A DNA stretch of 23,404 bases, taken from assembly GCA_002633005.1 (NCBI GenBank), contig NMRA01001248.1:1-23404 (forward strand). Reading direction: 5' to 3'. Source of the stretch: Phoronis australis (Eukaryota > Phoronida > Phoronidae). The notes under the pieces are model-generated. The model saw only the letters and a list, made by a program, of their open reading frames with translations. It searched no databases and had not been told where the DNA came from. Every line of letters starts with the position of its first letter. Positions within the stretch are counted from its first letter, which is position 1. Below are positions 9,024 through 18,759 of the stretch, piece after piece. The position numbers and the translations under genes are program-made.

Positions 9024-9747
9024 TGGACGCCATATTGAAGAGGAAAGGGACAAAATGTCACCAAGAAGACTTGGTTATTGAAAGATGAACTAAAAGAGGC
9101 GACCATGGACTCAGATATCCAGTCACTGTTTACAAACATGATAAAGCCCTTAATTGACGCTGGTTTGTCTGAAATGTATAAAGCACTAGAGCTTCAATAC
9201 GATCAAAAATGGCTGAAAAGGATAAAAAAATAACAGCACTTGAAAATCAACTCGACAAGCTTAAACAAGAAAGTGGCTCTCAGATACACAGGTTGGAATC
9301 TGACTTGGATGAGCTTGAACAGTATAGCCGCCGAAACTACGTTGTAATCAGCGGAATAACAGAAACTAACAAGGAGTGCACAGACGACATTGTTATTGGG
9401 CTAGCAAAAAGAATTGATGTTACCGTTGAGAAGTCTGAAATATTTCGCAGTCACCGCCTAGGTAAAAAATCTAAGGTAATGCCAAGACGAGGTCAATTAT
9501 AGTTAAATTTACGAATTACAATGCAAGAGCCGAATTCATGAGAAATAAAAAGAAATTGAAAACTGAAGCTGGCAAGATCTACGTTAACGAGAATCTGACC
9601 AAAAAACGAACGCAGTTGCACAAGGCTTGCAGAGTCCTGGGCGCCCGGATTCAGAGTTGCTGGACATATGATGGAAGAATTTATTACAAGAACTGGGCCA
9701 ATGAAATTAAACGGGTGAGCAGCATGGAAGATTTACAGGGCATCTAA
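9024..9747 (+). pseudogene. LINE ORF1 (RNA-binding chaperone-type protein), frameshifted
   Basis: ORF1 proteins of L1-type LINEs bind the element RNA and assemble through a coiled coil. Three frames carry the homology in turn: about 9105-9208, 9209-about 9495 and about 9496-9747. The first break lies in an A-run near 9204 and the second near 9490. A Leu/Glu/Lys-rich coiled coil spans about 9209-9330. It is followed by LEQYSRRNYVVISGITE, the linker into the RRM-like domain, and then a basic C-terminal part containing KIYVNENLTKKR. An ATG at 9105 sits in a good context (ACCATGG). An ATG at 9024 opens a short frame that may be the true start after another frameshift. Stop is TAA at 9745. Confidence 0.75.
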
Positions 9748-10756
9748 CTCTCTCTCAGCTCAACATTATACACGCAAGCCAGAATAAAATACAGTAGTGC
9801 AATAGTTTCCAGCGTCTTGTATTCAGCTTTTGGTAAGATTACCCACTTTTGTACTATAGTCTGCATGAAAGACGGCTGCATTTCCTTTTTCCTTTAAGTT
9901 GATTGAGTTATACGGTAATTCCATAACTTCACATTATCCATTTAACCTTTAACTGCTTCTGTACTCCATGTGGAATTGTCAAACTACAAGTGTAGCGTAC
10001 CGTAATTGTCAGGTACTTCGGACCCTGTTGAGAGACCTCAGTACATATGTACTTCCCGGTACTTCAGGTAGCCATTACTGTGTATATGATTAGCCTATTT
10101 TTTCCTTCACGTTAGCCGTTGTGCCCAACGTATCGTTTTCACAGCTAAAATATACCTGCTTCTCAGGCTACAGTGTATGACGAAGTTCGTGACAACCGTG
10201 TCGCGTAGTTTTGTTGTTGTAGCTGTGTTCTACATGTATGTTATTCTATTTTGGTCTAAGCGTCATATAGCTTCATGCTGGACAATCTATCTGGGGGCCT
10301 ATTTACGAGGGGGCTGCGTATTGCGTGTAGCCACGGAGTGCGGGCAACCTTATCATTTTATGTGTGTGATCTGTTTGCTCAGTGCGGGCGTCCCGACAAG
10401 TCTCAAACGCACACTATAGAGCCTAATCATTTTACTGAAATGTATTTATCCTTAAATTTCGTTCTACTTGTTTTTGTATGAGACCGTGTGGGCAATGCTT
10501 CTAAATGTTTTTATTATAGTCTCATTATGAAAAATACTGGGAGAATAAGCCTTACCACGAGGATGAGTTTTCATGTGTTTTCTATCCTATGTTACATCAT
10601 ATTTCACATCGATGTTGTACTCTGTGAAATCTATGATGTGCTCATGGATGTGTTTGTATTGTTTGTTTTGTTTTGTGTGTATGTGGTGTGAATGGGTCAG
10701 GATTGTACTATTATTAATTGTTTGTCATTTGATTTATGTACATAACCGTTGTAATT
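9748..10756 (+). other. about 1 kb spacer between LINE ORF1 and ORF2
   Basis: Neither ORF1 nor ORF2 homology is visible here. Small frames at 10177-10419 and 10488-10691 look hydrophobic by chance of T-richness. The spacer may be intrinsic to this LINE family or an insertion into this copy; I see no terminal repeats that would decide. Confidence 0.4.
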
Positions 10757-13700
10757 ATGACAGGTGAACTTAAAGTAACGTCACTGAACTGCAGAAGGCT
10801 GGGTCTCCATGAAAAACGAAAAGATATACTCAATTATTTAGGAGAAAAACAATACTCCATTTATTGCCTACAGGACACACACTTTACTAAGAGAGAAAAC
10901 AATATTAGATCGATGTGGGGATATGAATGTTTTTTCAATTCAAATACCTCAAACTCCCGTGGAGTGGCGATCCTCTTTAAGAACACTTTTATATAATAAA
11001 TTAATTTTGGATATTACTGTTAATGAGACAAGAATTACCTTAATTAATTCGTATTGTCCAAATAGGGACTCGCCGTCCTTTTTTGAAAGAATAAAACAAG
11101 ATATTCAAGATATAGGAAATTACTCTGTTATTTTGTTAGGCGATTTTAATCTTGCTTTCGATCATTTAAGGACACGCTTAATTATAGACAGGTTAATAAC
11201 CCGAAGTCACGGATTAAGTTGATGGAGATTTGTACAGAATTGTCTATTGTTGATGTGTGGCGGGAACTAAACCCCAGTAGTAAAGAATATACTTGGAGAG
11301 CTTGAAGTAAACGATCCAGTCTAGATCTTTTTCTAATTTCTGAAAACCTTTTAGCTGATATTGACGACTCCATAATAGAATTCGGTTACCGGTCCGATCA
11401 TTCAATGGTAACGTTTTTTTTCAAAAGTGATGTTTCCAGGAGGAGAAAATCATTTTGGAAGTTTGATAATTCTCTCAAAAAAAACTCTGAGTATATTGCT
11501 GCAGTCAAGAATACTATTAATTTAGTTAAACATCAGTATATGACAGACGACATTCAGAAAGTTTATAGTACAAGTAATTCAGATTTACAGTTGTCTATAA
11601 ATGATCAACTTTTTCTTGAAACGTTGTTCATGGAGATTCGCGGCAAAACAATTTCCTTTGCTACTTACTTAAAAAGAAAAGGTGATGGAATTCAACAGCA
11701 ACTTATCAAAGAAATAAGCTTGATGGAAAAATGTCTAAGCCTTGACAGGGAACTGCTGGAACAAGAAAAAACAATCTACTTGCCGAGCTAAGGCAAAATA
11801 AGTTAAGAGGTCTTGTGACTTGGTCGAGAGCAAGATGGATTGAAAAAGGTGAAAAGCCTTCCAAATATTTTCTTCACTTGGAAAATAGGCATTACACAAG
11901 TAAGCTGATGCTTTTTTGTGGAAATCTGACAATACTAAAACCAATAGTGAAGAAGAGGTTAATCAGGAAACCAAAACTTTTTATGAAAATTTATACAAAT
12001 ATAGACAGTCTAACAATACTTCTTTAAAAACTCTTCTTGATAATGTTTGTGTCTTCAAGCTGAATGAGACAGAAAAAGAAAAATTAGAAGGTCTTCTTAC
12101 ATATGAAGAAGTCTCACAATACTTGAAAAAAAAATGAAAAATAACAAAAGCCCAGGCTCAGACGGTTTTTCAGTGAAATTTTTAGTTTTTTTTAGGTGAC
12201 ATTGGATATTTTGTTGTTCGCTCACTTAATACTGGTTTTGCTGTTGGCCAGTTATCCTCAACACAGAAAGAGGGAGTGATCACCTGCATCCCTAAGGGAG
12301 CAGATAAAAGTACACATTATTTGAAAAACTCGAGACCCATATCCTTACCCAATGTGACATATAAATTGGATTCTTCGGCAGTGGCTGAACGTTTAAAATC
12401 CGTTTTTGGAAAAGTAATCAGTAAGGACCAGACAGGTTTCTTTTCTGGAAGAAATATGAACGCAAATATTTCCGAGTGCTATATGATTAATGTTATATGC
12501 CCAGGCAGCTAACAAATCTGGATTGCTTTTACTGATTGATTTTGAGAAAGCATTCGATTCATTGTTGTAGAATTTTATTAAAAAAACTTTATCTTTCCTT
12601 AATTTTGGTTGGTCGATCAGAAGGTGGGTGGAAGTCTTTTACATTAATATTAAGTCCTGTGTTGTCGTAAATTGTCACCCATCTTCTTGGTTCAATATTT
12701 CGCGTGGCTGCAGACAAGGTGACCCTTTGTCTCCCTACATTTTTATATTGTGCGCGGAGACGTTGGCGTGTGTAATCAAGAATAATAGAAATATTGCTGG
12801 AGTAGTTGCTGGGAATAAGGAATATTTGATTTCGCAATATGCGGACGACACATCAATTACGTTGGATGGGTCGAATTTGTCATTGACTACCACAATGAAT
12901 GTACTACATTTGTTTGCTAGTGCCTCCGGTCTCCAAGTGAATGTGGATAAAACAAAAGCCATATAGTTTGGAAGTAAAGTGGTAGTGATGGCGTGATTCC
13001 TACAAAAGAAAGTCTGTCTTGGACAAAAAATCTTTTAGATTTTTGGGGGTGGGTTTTGACACTCAATTGGATAGTACACTGGATGACGCATAAGAACTTC
13101 ACTGCAAGAATAACTGAGATCAAGTCTACTAAAAAGTTAGAATCGACGGAATTTAACGCCGTTTGGTAGAGTAACGGTTATTAAAACATTAACTATTTCT
13201 AAACTTATTTTTTTGTTGTCAAGTTTACCAAATCCAACAATAAAATTATTGGGTGAATTGAATACGACATTTTTAGATTTGTATGGCAGGCCCGTAATAA
13301 TAAACTTAAACGAACTACGGCCTGTTTAGGACTTGATCAAGGGGGAATTCAAATGGTTAATATGCATACTTCAGCAAAGCTTTAAAACTCGCTACGGCCC
13401 GTAGATATCTTGAAAACCCTGCGTCTAAAAGTGGTGAATTACTGTACTCACTCTACCCGTTCTTAAAGAATTTTGCCTCATTTGGAGATGTTTTTATTAA
13501 GTCGAAGTTAACTCTGATTGGTAACTCCTACTGGCGCGACGTATTTGGAAGTATGTTATCTTTCTACAAGAAAATAAATGTTGCGAGTAAAGAGGACTTT
13601 TTGAATCAACCTTTGTAGTTTAATAGTAACTTGGCGATCGGAGGCACAGGTGTTTTTTAAAAGACTTGGTTTGTAAAAGGCTTAAGATTTATTAGAGATA

Positions 13701-14483
13701 TGTATACCTCTGATGGTGATTTTGTTAGTTTAAACAATATGAAAAATAGGTTCGATGTGAAAACCAACTTTGTAGAATATAATGGTGGTTTCTGTTCTAA
13801 GAATCTTTCAAAAAAGTCTATTTTAAAGTAAATTTAAAAGTGTTAATGTCTACTCTCCTTGCATGCGTTTAGCAATTACTCGCCTACGGAAAGATTTGAA
13901 GGGTTGTAGACATATTTGTTCTGTCTTTAATGACGTTAAGAAACCTAAGTCAGAGTGTAAATGGTAAGTAGAGCTAGACTGGAAAAAATTTTTTGCTTTG
14001 CCTTACAAAATTACAAAGGATCCCCATATTAGATGGTTCCAATTTAGACTAATACACAAGATTATTGCAACAAATACCTTTTAGTCAAAATATCTGTTAG
14101 GGATTCTGATTTGTGTTCCTTTTGTAATAAAGTTCCATAGACGTGTCACACCTTTTTTGGGAATGTAGCTTTGTACAAGATTTCTGGAAGGAATTCGGAA
14201 AGCTACTTCAAAAGTGTCGCATTCAGCTTCCCAACTGTCTGTCTTACGTTAGTGTTATTCTTGGACTTTACAAGACGTATGTTTTCTATTTAATATTTTG
14301 CTTCTAGCTAAACAGTACATTTACAAGGAGATAAGTCACAAAAATATACCTAATTTTCACAAAATCGTTACAAAAACTTATGAGTACTATAATGCTGAAA
14401 AATTAATTGCATGTAAAAACTTTGTATATGACAGCTTCTCTGCGAAATGGGAAAATTTTATTGTTCATGTTAACTACATGTAG
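10757..14483 (+). pseudogene. LINE ORF2 (endonuclease + reverse transcriptase), multiply broken
   Basis: ORF2 of L1-type LINEs nicks the target and copies the element RNA there. The start at 10757 reads MTGELKVTSLNCRRLG. Endonuclease motifs follow: LQDTHF, GVAILF, GDFN (11139-11150), YTWR, LDLFLIS and SDHS (11393-11404). A linker with WIEKGEKPSKYF lies near 11836. The RT contains KNNKSPGSDGF (about 12137), RPISLPNVTYK, LIDFEKAFD (12532-12558), RQGDPLSPYIF (12712-12744) and the catalytic YADD (12838-12849). The C-terminal part is weak and much broken up to 14483. Breaks seen include frameshifts near 10995, 11165, 11770, 11915, 12133, 12190 and 12470, and in-frame stops at 11303, 12568 and 12966. 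Catalytic residues are largely kept, so decay seems to follow loss of function rather than selection. Confidence 0.85.
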
Positions 14484-14620
14484 AAGATATTTACTTTAAA
14501 TGAGATACTAGAATGGTCTCCTGAGGTTTCCATGACTGAATGAATTGTGTACTTATTTGTTTGTTTGTTTTTTTTAATTGTTTGTAAATGATAATAAATA
14601 CATAAAAAATAAATAAATAG

Positions 14621-15063
14621 AACGCTGGTAAAACCTTTAGTGCGTCTACGTAGGCAAACGCCCAGGTAGATGTGTGTTCAGCTAATTTAGACACCCAAAT
14701 TTAATACAATCTTGCCGGGCACGAGAAAAATATAGAACACTTCGAATCTAAATAGAGTTGCCGTTGCACTACCGGTGCCGAAATGGGCTCAGCGAAGCCT
14801 GAGGTCTGTAGTGGCCGGAGCGGGAGTGACGGAGTTTGTCACATTATAGATTATAGACAACAGATTTGCAACTTCGATGCCACTCAACTAAATAACCTGG
14901 TTCATTATCCGGTTAGTGTATTGTGACGGGAATTTCTCGCATCTATTTTACTGTCCAGTACAACGAAAACAAAAAATAATAATTTCGACATTGAAACGCA
15001 GTTCAAAATCTTAAAATAGTAAAACTGTTGGTATCGTGAGTACTTTTACCAATGCTACTATAA
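14621..15063. other. remnant between LINE tail and right inverted-repeat arm
   Basis: No coding motif seen. If the inverted-repeat structure is one transposon, this is its interior on the right side. Confidence 0.4.
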
Positions 15064-15229
15064 CCCGATCACATAACAGCCGACCAAGATTATCAGACGA
15101 CGTAGGCCTACTTGCCGTAAATGATACCAGATAATTTGGCTAAGTGTCGCTAGTGAATAATGACGTAACTTTGTGCGGAAAAGCAGACATTTCGTCCTTT
15201 AAATAGTACACGAAGTTGGCGGTCCGTGG
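15064..15229 (-). repeat. right arm of the THAP-associated inverted repeat
   Basis: This is the reverse complement of 7433-7597 with perhaps three quarters identity by eye. On the minus strand the THAP start region is recognisable at 15088 downwards: the initiator ATG has become TTG, the next residues read VGCYVIG, and TAG follows shortly. A TAGGCCTA (15103-15110) replaces ACCGTAC of the other arm. The arm ends exactly where the next transposon is inserted. Confidence 0.68.
15222..15229. repeat. 8-bp target site duplication, left copy (GTCCGTGG)
   Basis: Identical to 16353-16360 and directly abutting the CACAGG end of the inserted element. The outer arm sequence GGCGGTCC shows the site belonged to the inverted repeat before insertion. 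Confidence 0.9.
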
Positions 15230-16352
15230 CACAGGCGCTTGGGTTTATCGCAAATGACGTCACAGTATATACTGTATAAGAAAACATAAAGGTTGGACAC
15301 TCGAAATCTGTTTAGCCGAGGCTCCCAACTTCAACCGTCCAAAATCCAAAGAAAATCTGCGTGCACCTCCCTTAGCCTGGTATTGCATAAACATTCGAAG
15401 CCTTATCTTTCCTAGATCCCATTAACTGTCTTCGTGAGTGGTGAAATGGCGATGGAATTTCCAAAACAATCTCAAAACTCTGAATTCAAGGACCTGAAAT
15501 AGTAAACATGGCGGATTTCTGTTGTGCTTCAACTTGTACGCCTGACGTAGGTGAAACTTCAAGTTTGAGCAAGCAACCTATATTTCAAATTCAATAACTC
15601 TAATCCAAAACTCAACTAATTGAGAATGTTAAAGTTAGTATTTTAATGATTATTTGTAACTTTATTCCACTGACGGCTCATTTTAGCCCTTAACTTAGAA
15701 TTTTATTGCATAAACTGGCGTATCTTGTTTCTCATCTTGACATCACGCACTTTTTTGATTGAAGCACAACACACACTCGGCCAGAAAACGCAGCCCGTGC
15801 AAGTATTACAATGCGCGTGGCCGACGAGTTAACTCAATGGTTTTGGCCAAAAATAAAACCTTCATAAGAAATCACAGTACACAAAAAACTTCGCATATCA
15901 ATACTGTATCAGGATAATTTATATTTGACACAAATATGTGAGTAATTACATTTATTTGGCAATAAAGTGCTCTCTGCTTCTCATGATCAAGTAGTCGATG
16001 GATTGACGGCGAAAGCCGCGCGAAATTAGACTTTCGGATTTAGCTCGGGAGCGTCGGTCAAAACCCGGATGTGCGAAGACTGTCTGCCATGACATCACGG
16101 AATCAGGTCCTTGAATTTGTGATTTTGGCATTCTTTTGGCATTTTTGTCGCCAAATCACCACTGGAAGGCAATTTGAAGAGATCAAATGAAAGAAGGTAT
16201 TCTAAGAGTTGTCCGATGCTAGTTTCGAGGAGTTCCATGCACATTTGAGTAGAACATTCTGAGCAAATAGATTTCGAGTGTCCAACCTTTATGTTTTCTT
16301 ATATATATATATTATTGAGTGACGTCATTTGCGATAAACCCAAGCGCCTGTG
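15230..16352. mobile_element. 1123-bp non-autonomous DNA transposon, 8-bp TSD, hAT- or P-like
   Basis: The ends are perfect inverted repeats of 34 bp (15230-15263 and 16319-16352), starting CACAGGCGCTTGGG. A second perfect 34-bp block follows (15276-15309 and 16269-16302). Weaker pairing continues to AATTCAAGGACCTGA (15483-15497 with 16103-16117), giving arms of about 268 and 250 bp. The 8-bp target duplication fits the hAT and P superfamilies; the CA...TG ends do not separate them. The centre (about 15520-16075) holds no long frame, so the copy is non-autonomous. Each perfect tip contains TGACGTCA. The near-perfect outer tips and intact duplication suggest insertion later than the surrounding decay. 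Confidence 0.9.
15508..15594 (+). pseudogene. short frame at the inner end of the left TIR, possible transposase start
   Basis: An ATG at 15508 opens a 28-codon frame that begins MADFCCASTC and stops at TAA (15592-15594). The right arm has a matching ATGGC start on the minus strand (16090 downwards). Two cysteines followed by a third in C-x4-C spacing recall the start of a THAP finger, but the rest of the domain is absent. This may be a remnant of the parent transposase N-terminus captured inside the TIR, or coincidence. Confidence 0.2.
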
Positions 16353-16360
16353 GTCCGTGG
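16353..16360. repeat. 8-bp target site duplication, right copy (GTCCGTGG)
   Basis: Identical to 15222-15229 and directly abutting the right end of the transposon. Confidence 0.9.
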
Positions 16361-16499
16361 AGTGGCTTTGTTTCTCAATACACGTAGTGTAAATGTAAGC
16401 TTCCGTCTGGAGAACAAGGCGTTAAGTTTTTGACAAAACGATATTAGTATGTGGGAAACCTCCAGTAATTATCACCATGAATGTAACAGATATCCTTGC

Positions 16500-16740
16500 T
16501 TGTTCTTCTAAGAACGCGGTAACACCTGACGATGGCCGGAGAATAGACCGACCGAAACGTCGTGACAGTGTAAATAGTCAAGAGGTCGGTGTAAATAGAG
16601 GAAGAGATTAGATAATAGTTGTAACTCTTTTCTAGGCTCTGTATATACGTCCGTAAGTGCATGCATGCGAGTTATACAAATCAATGCTATATAAACAGCA
16701 CAATAAATAGCCAGCAAGTTAACTTGTAGCTTATACTCGT
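16500..16740 (+). mobile_element. fragment resembling a Penelope-like element end
   Basis: The segment ACCTGACGATGGCCGG (from about 16524) followed after about 13 bases by CCGAAACGTCG (16552-16562) matches a word pair I know from ends of Penelope-like retroelements, which are reported to carry minimal hammerhead ribozymes. CTGACGA (16526-16532) and GAAAC (16554-16558) fit the hammerhead core CUGANGA...GAAA. The strands between them (GGCCGG and CCGACC) can pair with one mismatch. The closing stems are imperfect and the expected cleavage nucleotide seems to be G, so an active ribozyme is doubtful. No reverse transcriptase of this class is nearby. Confidence 0.4.
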
Positions 16741-17087
16741 CTCTTATAAAATTTTGGTGTCTTTATGGCAGAGTTTGGCTTTACCAACCGTTGGATAAGG
16801 ACAGCTACCCAGACAACAGAACGTACGTTTTTATGAACTGTAGCTCATTAATTCAGTTACCTGATCTCAGAAACGCGAGTTTGTAGTCACGAAACATGGA
16901 TTATTTGCCTATGAAGCTAAGCGAGCAGATGTATCTAAAGAAGAAGATTAAATGGCCTGTGGGTTAGCATAGATATGTATGGGGTACAGTAGCTTTAAAT
17001 TAAAGGGAAGTGAATAACTTTATAATTAAATGTCTAAATTTTGTAATTTCCACCTCGTGTAACCAGATTGTACTTAGGGTTACTTTT
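16741..17087. other. no recognisable gene
   Basis: AT-rich, no supportable feature. Confidence 0.45.
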
Positions 17088-17312
17088 AGTTTTTAAAAAA
17101 CTTAAGTTTTCAGAACTTGAGTGTTTGAAAAACTTAAGTTTTTAAAACTTAAGTTTTTGAAAAACCTAATTATGAAAACTTAAGTTCGTTCCAAAAACCT
17201 ATTCAAATATACTTACGTTTTTGCAAAAAGTTAAGTTTTCATGATTGAAAACTTATGTTTTCAGACCAAAAACTTAATTTTTTCGATGAAAACTTAAGTT
17301 CATTTTTATGAG
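17088..17312. repeat. array of ten CTTAAG-type palindromes
   Basis: The core AAAACTTAAGTTTT or a variant recurs about ten times, at 17101, 17116, 17133, 17148, 17179, 17212, 17230, 17252, 17273 and 17293 (positions of the hexamer). Five are perfect CTTAAG; others are single-base variants. Spacing is irregular, 15 to 33 bases. Each unit is self-complementary, so the array is the same on both strands and prone to hairpins. It reads as a decayed palindromic minisatellite. Confidence 0.75.
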
Positions 17313-17622
17313 GTGCACAGAAAAAAGCTAAATCTTTGTTTATGATTGCGAGAGTTCTTTGAATACGCTCTTTTGACATGTGCACCGTCATCACAAATGG
17401 TAACGCAGACTGTGGTACATTGTACATGTGAAAATTCCTTACAGACAACTCATAGTAACCATCTTCAAAAGAGACACTATTCGTATGATACTAAGGGAAA
17501 CAGTAACATTTTTGATTGTTTGGGTTGAATGACTGTGTTGTGCACGAATTTTTTATGCTTTTGGGGAATTTAAATGAAATCTCAACTTCCATCGTGGATA
17601 CTTTGCAGTTTCATATTTACAG

Positions 17623-17816
17623 ATATACAGGGACACAGGGACATTTCCCCGGACTGCTCCACGGAGAGCGGGTACCGTTCGAAATGGGAAACCTTAAGAC
17701 GAAAGGCTAAAACATCATTGAGCTTGGAAAAACGTGTAACAGTGCATGCTACCGTCGTGTTGTCCGAAATTGATGAAAGCCGGTTGCACGATTTTACAAA
17801 AACAGGAAAATAGAGG
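17623..17816 (+). CDS. candidate terminal exon, about 64 codons, unknown protein
   Basis: After an acceptor-like CATATTTACAG (17612-17622) a frame runs open to TAG at 17814-17816. It is polar and charged, containing SGYRSKWETLRRKAKTS and ending HDFTKTGK. AATAAA follows at 17872-17877, about 55 bases after the stop, as expected for a short 3'UTR. The frame is also open upstream to 17574. I do not recognise the family and see no upstream exon. Confidence 0.28.
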
Positions 17817-17871
17817 TAGTCGATTCCAACATTGGACCTTCTCTCCGTGAGTGGCCCCTTAAGAACTTGTC

Positions 17872-17877
17872 AATAAA
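17872..17877 (+). terminator. possible poly(A) signal AATAAA
   Basis: Lies 55 bases after the stop codon of the candidate exon ending at 17816. Confidence 0.25.
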
Positions 17878-17879
17878 AA

Positions 17880-18590
17880 CACAAAAAGGATGGCCACTTG
17901 AATATCATCGATGGCCTCCTTCAAGGGCAAAGCCAATAAATATATTAGGAAATGCACGCGCACTTCATGTTATTTGTTAGATCATCGATTTTTCCCAAGT
18001 AATATACAGTTCCTGGAAAAAATAGAGCGAAAGTTGTCTCCGTTATCCCTTGCCAGAGAAGTGCATCTGGAAAAATATGGTTTTGCATTCGCAAAATTGA
18101 CTTATTGAATTTAAAAATCCAGTTAATTAGTACGCTCCGCAAAAGCTCCTCTTTACAAATTTTCTCGATTTTTCGAAATATATGTATGGTTGATTTCGTG
18201 CACGTTTCAAATGCGTTTAGACAACCTATGCTGTCAAAGGGAAGACCCTAACGACAAAGTCCTGGTCAGGGTCCTCCAAAGGCAAACCATGCACTGATGC
18301 AGAGGTGTTAAACGTTCTCTTGGAACTTTTCTCTTATCCGTATTTTGCAGCCTTTCCTTTCTCTACTGTCCCCGGCCCCAGTTGCCAGGGTTTAGCCCTG
18401 ACGCCTGAAAATTTTGGGGTGCCCGTCCCCTCCGCTTTTCACGGCCCTGAATGGTAGCTGGTTTTCAGATGGTTTCCGGCACACCGGAAGACCCGGTTTT
18501 CATTTGCATATTCACAATTTGATGAGAAGTAGCATCTTTAATATCTAATCTTCCCAAGTTCAGTCCACATTCCAAATCTGCTTAAGTGGA
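17880..18590. other. no recognisable gene
   Basis: Short frames overlap on both strands at 17911-18142 without recognisable motifs. G/C-richer DNA at about 18360-18500 includes TTCCGG-type inverted words but no callable feature. Confidence 0.4.
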
Positions 18591-18595
18591 GATAG

Positions 18596-18733
18596 GGTAT
18601 AGCAGAACTGGACCTTGGCTGGAACACAAGCTCTGAACAGGACATGATGAAGGTTGTTGATGAACTGTGCAGATCACATGACAGTCAGCTGACCATGTTA
18701 AACTTGTGTGCGACAGCTATTACTGATCATGGA
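18596..18733 (+). CDS. candidate internal exon, leucine-rich-repeat-like
   Basis: The frame reads GIAELDLGWNTSS, then a helical stretch with MMKVVDELCRSH, then SQLTMLNLCATAITDHG. It ends exactly before the donor GTAAGG (18734-18739). The two LxL strands lie 30 residues apart, and the LNLCATAITDHG segment fits the cysteine-type leucine-rich repeat (LxxLxLxxC..ITDxG) of F-box/LRR and AMN1-like proteins, where such repeats bind protein partners. The acceptor is weak: GATAG at 18591-18595 is my choice because the frame is closed by TAG at 18593. This gives 138 bases, phase 0 at both ends. No neighbouring exon was found, so it may belong to a gene with long introns or be a relic. Confidence 0.45.
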
Positions 18734-18759
18734 GTAAGGTCATGCTTTTGTCAATACGT

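Larger units (their letters stand above)
8912..14620 (+). mobile_element. degenerate L1/Tx1-like LINE retrotransposon, near full length
   Basis: The element has two open reading frames in standard LINE order: a coiled-coil ORF1 (about 9024-9747) and an ORF2 with apurinic-type endonuclease then reverse transcriptase (10757-14483). A short 3'UTR follows and ends in an A-rich tail with AATAAATA repeats (about 14589-14619). ORF1 wording (LEQYSRRN) and RT wording (DPLSPYIFILCAE) are those of the L1 group, including Tx1-type elements of aquatic animals. Both frames are broken by many frameshifts and stops, so the copy cannot move by itself. The 5' limit is inferred from the edge of the LTR-like segment. 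No target duplication was recognised. Confidence 0.85.

Noticed and set aside
12589-12962. minus-strand open frames of 75-82 codons
   Set aside because: They are antisense shadows of the LINE reverse transcriptase, whose motifs lie on the plus strand.
16444-16717. two overlapping minus-strand frames of about 70 codons
   Set aside because: They cross the Penelope-type motif on the opposite strand and show no protein family features.
17101-17298. CRISPR array
   Set aside because: Units are palindromic and about 14 bp with irregular 1-20 base gaps, without conserved repeats or spacers; the DNA is eukaryotic in character.
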